Shown: in pieces, positions 1 to 5,759 of the stretch
How the letters are laid out: each line of letters begins with the position of its first letter
How positions within the stretch are numbered: the stretch's first letter is position 1
Assembly: GCA_024650095.1 (NCBI GenBank)
Contig: JANKMV010000002.1
Coordinates: forward strand, 1 to 5,759
Origin: Bacillota bacterium
GTDB lineage: Bacteria; Bacillota; Dethiobacteria; Dethiobacterales; Dethiobacteraceae
Length of the DNA stretch: 5,759 nt
Direction: 5' to 3'
Translations under genes and position numbers: made by a program
The notes under the pieces: model-generated
What the model saw: the letters and a program-made list of their open reading frames with translations, nothing else
Database searches by the model: none
Told to the model about the DNA's origin: nothing

Positions 1-719
1 AGTAAAGCCAATTGCTCCAGGTCATCATCAACTAGCTCTATAAGCATATTTAGTTTTTCGCGCACAGCCGGATAGCTAGAAATGTGTTCTGTGTTTTTTA
101 TGACCGTTATTAACTTTTGGCAGTACTCTATTTCATCTTCCAGTAATCCATTATTCACTTTGGAAGGGAATTGCTGCTTCATCTCTTCATCTATGGCATA
201 GACTGCTTTGCGTAGCCTTTTTGAATGTTGGACCAAATGCTCCCGTGGTGATTTCTGATTGTACCTTGCTTGTGTATGGGTGGAATCTACAATGATGGAT
301 TTACTTTTTATCACGCCTTGCTCCAGCGCAATTTCCACCGTCTTATTAATCAGTAGTTCCAACAAATTTGAATCTTTGAGCCGCAACTTTCTGAATTTAG
401 TCAATGAACTCGCATCTATAACACTTTCTTCGGGCGTCATGCCTAAGAAATATTTAAACGACAAATCATATTTTGATCGTTCCACCACATCAACATCAGA
501 TATGTCGAAAATGCTTTTTAGTAAGAGATATTTAAACATTCGTATCGGATCTATCGCTCCACGACCATTATTTTGACAATAGACATTAAGCAACTCCTCA
601 TGGATGAAAGTAAAGTTCACCATGTCATTCATCTGGCGCAACAGGTTATCTCTGGGTATGACTAAATCATATAGCTCCATATATGGGCTCAAGGTTAGGC
701 TCATTTGCTTCTTTATCAT
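1..719 (-). CDS. IS1182-family transposase, N-terminal part (runs off left edge)
   Basis: This is the N-terminal 239 codons of a DDE transposase, open without a stop to the window edge; about half of a typical IS1182-family protein (roughly 450-550 residues) is missing beyond it. I recognise the family start (LSPYMELYDLVIPRDNLLRQ, residues 10-29), the DUF772-type region with DPIRMFKYLLLKSI (57-70), DVDVVERSKYDLSFKYFLG (75-93) and SSLTKFRKLRL (104-114), then IIVDSTHTQARYN (142-154), where D145 should be the first catalytic Asp. The ATG at 719-717 follows AGGTG with a 5-nt gap. The protein would cut and join the ends of its own element. No frameshift or stop is visible in this half, but whether the gene is intact cannot be judged here. 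It reads in the same direction as hemZ but lies beyond a terminator, so it is probably a separate unit. Confidence 0.9.
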   Translation of the reverse strand, partial: MIKKQMSLTLSPYMELYDLVIPRDNLLRQMNDMVNFTFIHEELLNVYCQNNGRGAIDPIRMFKYLLLKSIFDISDVDVVERSKYDLSFKYFLGMTPEESVIDASSLTKFRKLRLKDSNLLELLINKTVEIALEQGVIKSKSIIVDSTHTQARYNQKSPREHLVQHSKRLRKAVYAIDEEMKQQFPSKVNNGLLEDEIEYCQKLITVIKNTEHISSYPAVREKLNMLIELVDDDLEQLAL

Positions 720-766
720 CTAATCACCTGCTTAATTTACTCTAATAGACTAGTAATTCTACACTA

Positions 767-775
767 ATTGTACCA
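767..775 (-). promoter_or_regulatory. Possible extended -10 promoter of the transposase
   Basis: On the minus strand TGG directly precedes TACAAT (772-767), an extended -10 arrangement, about 48 bp upstream of the transposase ATG. The -35 position has no good match. Insertion-sequence promoters are often weak, so this is a plausible but unproven start site. Confidence 0.3.
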
Positions 776-888
776 TAAATACAGAGTTATTGATAGATAT
801 CTTGAGATATTTAAGGATAAACTAGTAAAATCAACAATATACTGTCTATCATCAGTAACTACCGTCTATTTTTATGACTTTCATACCT

Positions 889-913
889 AGGTCCTTCCTT
901 TAAAGACCTTTTT
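889..913 (+). terminator. Weak terminator-like hairpin, plus strand
   Basis: AGGTCCTT (889-896) can pair with AAAGACCT (902-909) with one C/A mismatch, and the second arm runs into five T residues (909-913). On the plus strand this resembles a short intrinsic terminator. No plus-strand gene ends here. It may instead guard the IS end against incoming transcription, or be chance. Confidence 0.25.
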
Positions 914-941
914 GGGCTTCAATCACATTCTTAATTCTATC

Positions 942-983
942 AAAAAATGAGCTGGAATTACCTCTTAACGGTAATTCCAGCTC
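942..983 (-). terminator. Intrinsic terminator downstream of hemZ
   Basis: A perfect 14-bp inverted repeat (983-970 and 962-949, arm GAGCTGGAATTACC on the plus strand) encloses a 7-nt loop. In minus-strand transcripts it is followed by A and six U residues (947-942). It is well placed to end transcripts arriving from hemZ through the repeat array, and it separates that unit from the IS transposase. There is no T-run on the other side, so it acts in one direction. Confidence 0.85.
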
Positions 984-1035
984 CTCCTAATAACAATGGA
1001 ACTTTTTCAGTGGCTTCCCCGCGGGCGTGCATTTT

Positions 1036-1240
1036 TTGTACTGCTTGTTTTATATCGCTTGCAGTCAGCAAGCGGCAAATGAATCCAGTACTGAATGGTG
1101 CGCGTTAAGGAAACTGAATAAGCGCACCATTCTTGTACTGCTTGTATTATATTGCTTGCAGTCAGCAAGCGGTTGATGAAACTAGTACTGAAAGGCGCAG
1201 CATAAGGAAATTGAATACGTGCGTCTTTCTTGTACTACTT
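1036..1240. repeat. 97-bp tandem repeat with covarying hairpins
   Basis: Two complete 97-bp units (1036-1132 and 1133-1229) lie head to tail and differ at about 19 positions by hand count. The first 11 bases of a third unit follow (1230-1240, TTGTACTACTT). Each unit holds a short hairpin around GCTTGC-AGTCA-GCAAGC (1056-1074; 1153-1171) and a long hairpin with an 18-20-nt loop. The long ones are 1086-1140, with arms CAGTAC + GAATGGTGCGC, and 1183-1237, with arms TAGTAC + GAAAGGCGCA. The loops share TAAGGAAA-C/T-TGAATA. The hairpin arms differ between copies mainly by paired changes. The array begins one base past the hemZ stop codon and ends before the terminator. Its family is not one I can name. 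Confidence 0.9.
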
Positions 1241-2417
1241 ATGAGAGTGGTCCTCTGATTGCGAGTAATTCTACTTCTCGACGTTTGCTAAGTTCATCTA
1301 GCCGTTGTAAATAGATACGAACATCCTTAGGAGATGACATATTCTTTAATGTGAAGTCAGGGCGGATATATTTACTTGAGGCGCCACCACCTAGCCCGAT
1401 GATATGGTGACGTTCCTCAATCATGGCAATATTATACCCACATTCAGTTCCTGGCATTGCATAGCCAATGTTTTCTAAACCACCGAGAATTTCCCGTTGT
1501 CGATAAAGATAGTATGGACGGTACTGCTGTGCTAGTACTGCTGTGGCCATATTGTGCATCTCCACCACGGCAGCGGGGGAGGGTAAGGTGAAGTCTGCTT
1601 GAACTTCATTATAGCGCGACGCCCGCTTGCGTGAGAACACATGTAAGGTAACATTCTCCGGTGCTAACGTAATCAGCTGCCTCATTGATTCTTCCACCAT
1701 TTTGCTATCTTCACCGGGGAGTCCCACAATTAAATCCATATTGAGCACTTTAATATTCACCTGCCGTATTGCAGCCACGGCGGTTATAATATCTTCTGGG
1801 CTATGACGTCGGCCAATGAGATCTAACGTTTGTTGATGCATTGTTTGCGGGTTAACACAAACACGATTTACCCCGTGCTTAGCCATCATGTCTACATGTG
1901 CAGAGGTTAAGGTATCAGGCCGGCCGGCTTCTACCGTAAATTCTCGCCATCTGCTGGGAAATGCAATCGTTAAGGCCATAATAATTCGTTCCAGTTCCTC
2001 AGCAGTAAGCGAAGTGGGAGTGCCCCCACCAATATAAACTGTGTAGGGCTGCAAGCCTAGACGTTGGGTAAGAGCGCCCGTCTCGGCGATTTCTTGCAGG
2101 AGAGCGTCTATGAATTGGCCCCGTAACTTACCCAGTTCCGTGAGGGAATGGGAGGGAAATGAACAATAGAGACAACGTGTGGGGCAAAAAGGAATACCTA
2201 CGTAGAGACTAAAGAGATGAGGCTGGGAGCTTTCGACGACGAATGGCCGCTCCACTTGACAGATATTCCACAGTAAATCAAACTTAGATTGACTCATTTT
2301 TCGTTGCTCTTGCATTATTCTCAGGGCAGCCGTGTAGTCTAGTCCTTGATCAAGCAGTCGATGTATTAGTTTAGCTGGACGTACGCCGGCTAGAGTACCC
2401 CAGGGCTTATTTATCAC
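1239..2417 (-). CDS. hemZ: HemZ-like radical SAM coproporphyrinogen III dehydrogenase, short form
   Basis: A radical SAM enzyme of the HemN/HemZ type, expected to decarboxylate coproporphyrinogen III to protoporphyrinogen IX without oxygen in the cytoplasm. The role follows from family membership; activity of HemZ itself is less firmly established than that of HemN. The [4Fe-4S] motif is PFCPTRCLYCSF, with cysteines at 78, 82 and 85. Other family blocks are YIGGGTPTSL, VNPQTMHQQTLDLIGRRH, NMDLIVGLPGE, YYLYRQREILGGLENIGY and GLGGGASSKY. I chose the GTG at 2417 (392 aa) because GAGGTG lies 7 nt upstream; a GTG at 2432 (397 aa) has no such site, and a TGA closes the frame at 2438-2436. HemZ proteins are usually near 500 residues. 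This one begins almost at the WGxLxGVRPxK motif, so an N-terminal domain of about 100 residues or more is absent and is not seen upstream. The stop touches the 97-bp repeat array. Confidence 0.9.
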   Translation of the reverse strand: MINKPWGTLAGVRPAKLIHRLLDQGLDYTAALRIMQEQRKMSQSKFDLLWNICQVERPFVVESSQPHLFSLYVGIPFCPTRCLYCSFPSHSLTELGKLRGQFIDALLQEIAETGALTQRLGLQPYTVYIGGGTPTSLTAEELERIIMALTIAFPSRWREFTVEAGRPDTLTSAHVDMMAKHGVNRVCVNPQTMHQQTLDLIGRRHSPEDIITAVAAIRQVNIKVLNMDLIVGLPGEDSKMVEESMRQLITLAPENVTLHVFSRKRASRYNEVQADFTLPSPAAVVEMHNMATAVLAQQYRPYYLYRQREILGGLENIGYAMPGTECGYNIAMIEERHHIIGLGGGASSKYIRPDFTLKNMSSPKDVRIYLQRLDELSKRREVELLAIRGPLS

Positions 2418-2424
2418 GATACAA

Positions 2425-2443
2425 CACCTCACGCATCATTATA
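2425..2443 (-). promoter_or_regulatory. hemZ ribosome binding site and abutting -10-like box
   Basis: GAGGTG (2430-2425) stands 7 nt before the GTG at 2417 and decides the start. A perfect TATAAT (2443-2438) lies only 7 nt upstream of it, with no good -35. If used, the transcript would begin at about 2431 with the Shine-Dalgarno site at its 5' end. The RBS is well supported; the promoter is tentative. Confidence 0.45.
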
Positions 2444-2472
2444 CACCATCAAAGCACCATATGCATGCGTAA

Positions 2473-2498
2473 TAGATCCCCACCGAGGTGAGGATCTA
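2473..2498 (-). promoter_or_regulatory. Strong hairpin between the DUF4145 gene and hemZ
   Basis: Arms of 11 bp (2498-2488 and 2483-2473) close a CTCG tetraloop. All positions pair in minus-strand RNA, counting one U-G wobble that would be a C/A mismatch in plus-strand RNA. No U-run follows, so it is not a standard intrinsic terminator. It lies 46 bp past the upstream stop and about 55 bp before hemZ, and could be a 3' stabiliser, a processing site or an attenuator. Confidence 0.6.
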
Positions 2499-2544
2499 AA
2501 CAGTAAAGATAATATATGACTAAAGAACTGTTCTAGCTTGCATA

Positions 2545-3234
2545 TTAATCGGGTAACGAGTCTCGACCTAATTCGCATAGTTCCAGTTGCAAGCGCTTCG
2601 CGTCTGCGGGCATGACATAAACAAACATGAGAATAAACTCAAGCAAATCAAGTAAGGCGGCTGCTGTATGTTGATTTGGCATTTTATCTAGTTCGAAATG
2701 GGGTAAAAGGTTGCTATTGGCATGGATGGATGTGGCAATGTCTTCTATTTTTGCGGTGAGATTTATTTTTTGTGCCAGTGTGGCAAGCACACATGCTAAA
2801 TCTTTAACATCTCCTTGGTCGAGTAGGGTTTTAAAGATATCTTCTAATGAGGCTCGAATCATGGACGTTGTTGCCTTAAAGTAGTTATGACGAAAGGTAT
2901 CCAAGGCCTCGAGATAGTTTTCTGTGATTCGCTCTGGCACTGCTTCTATTCCTGGCATCACCACACGTCCGTTGCTAAGAGCAGGATGCATAAAAATCTT
3001 AGCGCGTTCATAATCACGACAATTAACCATCCAGAAGCTAACTTTTTCTTCACAAGCGGGGCACCAACCAAGAAAGGTAATGGTGTCGCTTGGTATGTGG
3101 CGGGCATAGTTGCGACAAAAATATGTTAGATAATCATTGCAATGTGGGCAGGTTAAAGCAATGGCAGAAGGAACAGAGAGCCCGTTGTACGTTGTTTTTG
3201 CACGGACCATTCTTTTGGTTACAAGATAACTCAA
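2545..3234 (-). CDS. Zinc-ribbon protein with DUF4145-like domain
   Basis: A 229-residue soluble protein with no signal peptide or membrane segment that I can see. The N-terminal part holds two CPxC knuckles (C29-P-H-C32 and C58-P-A-C61), which fit a zinc ribbon. Residues about 101-210 resemble DUF4145: NYLEALDTFRHNYFKATTSM, then RASLEDIFKTLL, an HANSNLLPHFE stretch where the family often has a GN..H segment, and a helical end LLDLLEFILMFVYVMPA. DUF4145 has no settled biochemical role; it occurs alone or joined to nuclease and defence-type domains, none of which is present here. The start is a TTG at 3234, chosen because AGGAGGG lies 6 nt upstream; an ATG at 3210 is the alternative. It reads toward hemZ across 127 bp that include a hairpin, so co-transcription is possible but not shown. 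Family call is moderate and function unknown. Confidence 0.75.
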   Translation of the reverse strand: MSYLVTKRMVRAKTTYNGLSVPSAIALTCPHCNDYLTYFCRNYARHIPSDTITFLGWCPACEEKVSFWMVNCRDYERAKIFMHPALSNGRVVMPGIEAVPERITENYLEALDTFRHNYFKATTSMIRASLEDIFKTLLDQGDVKDLACVLATLAQKINLTAKIEDIATSIHANSNLLPHFELDKMPNQHTAAALLDLLEFILMFVYVMPADAKRLQLELCELGRDSLPD

Positions 3235-3240
3235 AAAAAT

Positions 3241-3254
3241 CCCTCCTCATTATA
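3241..3254 (-). promoter_or_regulatory. RBS for the TTG start, with abutting -10-like box
   Basis: AGGAGGG (3247-3241) lies 6 nt before the TTG at 3234 and is the reason for choosing that start. A perfect TATAAT (3254-3249) abuts it. Transcription from that box would start inside the Shine-Dalgarno site, so either it is not a promoter or translation then begins at the ATG at 3210. No -35 is evident. Confidence 0.45.
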
Positions 3255-3343
3255 ATCTATGCACCACAGTAGCCATCATACCTAGATCCAATAATGTTAC
3301 CTGAATAATATTAATTTAAATATGGAGAGTGATTGTGAAGATT

Positions 3344-3383
3344 AAGTATGGTATACAAAATATAGGCAACGGTCTTTAAGGTT
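3344..3383. repeat. Degenerate partial copy of the palindromic element's 5' module
   Basis: This ~40-bp segment resembles the two modules that follow at 3384 and 3423: each has an AAGTA(A)TGG/A-CATA-like start and a TAGGCAACGGTCTT or TAGGGAACGGTCTT core. The period of 39-40 bp suggests the left part of the element is itself an old tandem duplication. Confidence 0.6.
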
Positions 3384-3386
3384 AAA

Positions 3387-3509
3387 TAATGGCATATATG
3401 AGTAGGCAACGGTTTTGCAGATAAGTAATGACATGCAAGTGTAGGGAACGGTCTTGACCGTTCCGGCATCCAGGTAAACCCAGCGGAACAGTCAAGACTG
3501 TTCCCTACA
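3387..3509. repeat. Palindromic intergenic element, copy A
   Basis: A 123-bp element made of a leader module (3387-3439) and a 70-bp double palindrome (3440-3509). The left palindrome is GGAACGGTCTTGACCGTTCC and the right one GGAACAGTCAAGACTGTTCC. TGTAGGG and CCCTACA close the outer ends. Copy B, 210 bp further on, shares the same organisation. It lies past the tRNA terminator and upstream of the DUF4145 gene. It codes for nothing visible and looks like a short palindromic or MITE-like dispersed repeat. Confidence 0.85.
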
Positions 3510-3596
3510 CAAAAGATCTATAATTGGACAGACGAATACGATGAGCCAGATCAAGTAAAGTTTATCCCAACATAAAGAACAATTGTCACGCTTACG

Positions 3597-3715
3597 TAAT
3601 GGCATATATGAGTAGGCAACGGTCTTGAAGATAAAGTAATGACATGCAAGTGTAGGGAACGGTCGACCGTTCCGGCATCCAGCTAAACCCAGCGGAACAG
3701 TCACCGTTCCCTACA
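3597..3715. repeat. Palindromic intergenic element, copy B
   Basis: A 119-bp second copy in the same orientation as copy A. The leader module is nearly identical; the double palindrome is 65 bp (3651-3715). Its left palindrome has lost the central TT (GGAACGGTCGACCGTTCC) and its right one has shrunk by 3 bp, but the outer 13-bp arms TGTAGGGAACGGT and ACCGTTCCCTACA match perfectly. It ends 23 bp before the A-run of the tRNA terminator. The ~80 bp between the two copies (3510-3596) shows nothing I recognise. Confidence 0.85.
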
Positions 3716-3738
3716 AGTACGTTGGTTAAGTATGGAGT

Positions 3739-3763
3739 AAAAAAAAAGAGCCCGCGGGCTCTT
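3739..3763 (-). terminator. Intrinsic terminator of the tRNA unit
   Basis: AAGAGCCCGCGGGCTCTT (3763-3746) is a perfect GC-rich palindrome followed, in the minus-strand transcript, by a nine-residue T-run (3747-3739). It starts 9 nt past the CCA of tRNA-Leu. It ends the tRNA transcript and any readthrough from purA. Confidence 0.95.
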
Positions 3764-3771
3764 AGGAACGA

Positions 3772-3858
3772 TGGTGCGAGAGGGGGGATTTGAACCCCCA
3801 CAGGCATAATGCCCACTAGATCCTGAGTCTAGCGTGTCTGCCGTTCCACCACTCTCGC
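3772..3858 (-). tRNA. tRNA-Leu (anticodon CAG)
   Basis: 87 nt including an encoded CCA. The acceptor stem GCGAGAG/CTCTCGC pairs fully. The anticodon stem CTAGA/TCTAG closes the loop CTCAGGA, giving anticodon CAG for CUG codons. A long class II variable arm (TGGGCATTATGCCTGT) fits leucine, and the T arm is GGGGG-TTCAAAT-CCCCC. It is the second gene of a two-tRNA transcript, 9 nt after tRNA-Lys, and is followed by a strong terminator. Confidence 0.97.
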
Positions 3859-3867
3859 AAAAAAAAA

Positions 3868-3943
3868 TGGTGAGCCATCCGCGACTCGAACGCGGGACAC
3901 CCTGATTAAAAGTCAGGTGCTCTGCCAGCTGAGCTAATGGCCC
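3868..3943 (-). tRNA. tRNA-Lys (anticodon TTT)
   Basis: 76 nt including an encoded CCA. The acceptor stem GGGCCAT/ATGGCTC has one G-U pair. The anticodon stem CCTGA/TCAGG closes the loop CTTTTAA with anticodon TTT, reading AAA and AAG. The D arm (AGCTCAGCTGGCAGAGC) and T arm (CGCGTTCGAGTCGCG) are standard. It is the first gene of the tRNA transcript. A nine-residue T-run separates its CCA from tRNA-Leu. Confidence 0.97.
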
Positions 3944-3963
3944 AAAATACCCTACGAGATAAT

Positions 3964-3992
3964 ATATTACTATACTCTACAATGGATGTCAA
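3964..3992 (-). promoter_or_regulatory. Promoter of the tRNA-Lys/tRNA-Leu unit
   Basis: A perfect -35 TTGACA (3992-3987) stands 17 bp from TAATAT (3969-3964), a 4-of-6 -10. The expected start lies about 14 bp upstream of tRNA-Lys. The -35 begins 18 bp past the purA stop, so the promoter fills the purA-tRNA gap and leaves no room for a terminator. Confidence 0.75.
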
Positions 3993-4009
3993 CGACCACT
4001 TTTAGGAAG

Positions 4010-5347
<1,338 letters not shown>

Positions 5348-5363
<16 letters not shown>

Positions 5364-5413
5364 CACAGTATAAAAATAACCCAAAGAGAACTTTTCATTC
5401 CATTTGAGTTCAA
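5348..5413 (-). CDS. Candidate 21-codon leader ORF upstream of purA
   Basis: A short ORF begins with TTG at 5413, 8 nt after a clean GGAGGT (5427-5422), and ends with TAA at 5350-5348. The peptide would have a polar start (MNSNGMKSS), then a hydrophobic run (LWVIFIL), then WESLL. It lies wholly inside the transcript predicted from the purA promoter, and its stop sits in the loop of the leader hairpin, so a translating ribosome would open the stem. It could be a leader peptide, a small membrane peptide or chance. The Shine-Dalgarno site is the main support. Confidence 0.3.
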
Positions 5414-5459
5414 ATTATACTACCTCCACCTTCTAATTATGTATTTTTTACCAAATTTC

Positions 5460-5488
5460 AGTGTAGCAAATACAGCGTTTTTTGTCAA
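5460..5488 (-). promoter_or_regulatory. purA promoter
   Basis: A perfect -35 TTGACA (5488-5483), a 17-bp spacer and TACACT (5465-5460) as -10. The expected start near 5453 gives a leader of about 160 nt. A 10-bp palindrome, AAGTATACTT (5496-5487), overlaps the first bases of the -35 and could be an operator. The promoter begins 12 bp past the dnaB stop. Confidence 0.75.
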
Positions 5489-5500
5489 GTATACTTCGCG

Positions 5501-5759
5501 TTAACCTGCCTGCTCCACATGGTCATGGCTAATATTGAGAAACTTATTATGGCTTTCCTTAAAGTAAAGATGGACGCTGCCCACAGGGCCATTCCGCTGC
5601 TTGGCAATAATAATTTCGGCTTCGTGCCGATTTTCATTATTTTGATTATAATAACCTTCGCGGTAAATAAAGGCAACTAAATCTGCGTTGGCTTCAATGC
5701 CACCGGATTCCAGCAAATCGCTGAGGATAGGGCGTTTCTTTTCTCGTTGCTCCACGGCC
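5501..5759 (-). CDS. dnaB: Replicative DNA helicase DnaB, C-terminal end (runs off right edge)
   Basis: The last 85 codons of the hexameric helicase that unwinds DNA at the replication fork. The frame stays open to the right edge, so the true start is outside. The residues match the end of the RecA-like ATPase domain: [13 protein letters not shown], a [20 protein letters not shown] block, and [19 protein letters not shown], which carries the family's conserved KQRNGP basic motif. The usual SDLRESG appears as SDLLESG. The stop is TAA at 5503-5501. No intrinsic terminator is visible before the purA promoter, so some dnaB readthrough into purA is possible. Confidence 0.95.
   Translation of the reverse strand, partial: AVEQREKKRPILSDLLESGGIEANADLVAFIYREGYYNQNNENRHEAEIIIAKQRNGPVGSVHLYFKESHNKFLNISHDHVEQAG

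Larger units (their letters stand above)
720..940. other. AT-rich gene-free stretch holding one end of the IS
   Basis: No convincing ORF is present. One terminal inverted repeat of the IS1182-type element should lie here, because the transposase begins at 719, but it cannot be located without the other end of the element, which is outside the window. The stretch includes a short palindrome near 797-812 and the hairpin listed separately at 889-913. Confidence 0.5.

Noticed and set aside
259..576. Plus-strand 105-codon ORF
   Set aside because: It is antisense to the transposase, whose frame shows clear family motifs.
1036..1240. CRISPR array or integron attC sites
   Set aside because: Only two and a fraction units with no unique spacers of even length, and no cas or integrase gene. 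The hairpins lack the typical attC end boxes.
2407..2436. Nine-codon ORF MREVLYRDK overlapping the hemZ start
   Set aside because: It has no Shine-Dalgarno site of its own; the GAGGTG inside it serves the hemZ GTG.
2887..3272. Two overlapping plus-strand ORFs of 80 and 60 codons
   Set aside because: Both are mostly antisense to the zinc-ribbon/DUF4145 gene and show no recognisable motifs.
3492..3816. Minus-strand ORFs of 70 and 74 codons
   Set aside because: They are translations of the palindromic repeats, the terminator and part of tRNA-Leu; no Shine-Dalgarno site was evident.
5485..5676. Minus-strand 63-codon ORF
   Set aside because: An out-of-frame shadow of the dnaB 3' end; the dnaB frame carries the conserved KQRNGP block.

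Overview
The window looks like chromosomal DNA of a low-to-moderate GC Bacillota. A Clostridia or Negativicutes relative is plausible, but this is inferred. The signs are strong AGGAGG-type Shine-Dalgarno sites with GTG and TTG starts, a HemZ-type radical SAM protein, a dnaB-purA gene order and CCA-encoding tRNA genes. Every gene I can support lies on the minus strand, so transcription runs from the right edge to the left.

In that direction the window starts with the last 85 codons of the replicative helicase dnaB. A purA promoter and a structured leader of about 160 nt follow; the leader holds a candidate 21-codon upstream ORF and a 10-bp hairpin. Next is a full-length adenylosuccinate synthetase (purA). 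A promoter 18 bp past the purA stop drives tRNA-Lys(TTT) and tRNA-Leu(CAG), which end at a strong intrinsic terminator. I see no terminator between purA and the tRNAs, so purA readthrough into them is possible.

Beyond the terminator is about 500 bp without a gene (3235-3738). It holds two copies of a ~120-bp palindromic element plus a partial third. Then comes a gene for a 229-residue protein with an N-terminal zinc ribbon and a DUF4145-like C-terminal half. A hairpin separates it from a HemZ-like radical SAM protein that lacks the usual N-terminal domain.

The hemZ stop codon touches a 97-bp tandem repeat. Its hairpins differ between copies by compensatory changes, the most striking structural signal in the window. 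An intrinsic terminator follows, then an AT-rich stretch, then the first 239 codons of an IS1182-family transposase that runs off the left edge.

The core genes serve replication (dnaB), AMP synthesis (purA), translation (tRNAs) and probably haem synthesis (hemZ). The accessory content is the insertion sequence and two unrelated families of palindromic repeats, each close to a terminator. I found no CRISPR array, recognisable defence operon or phage genes.
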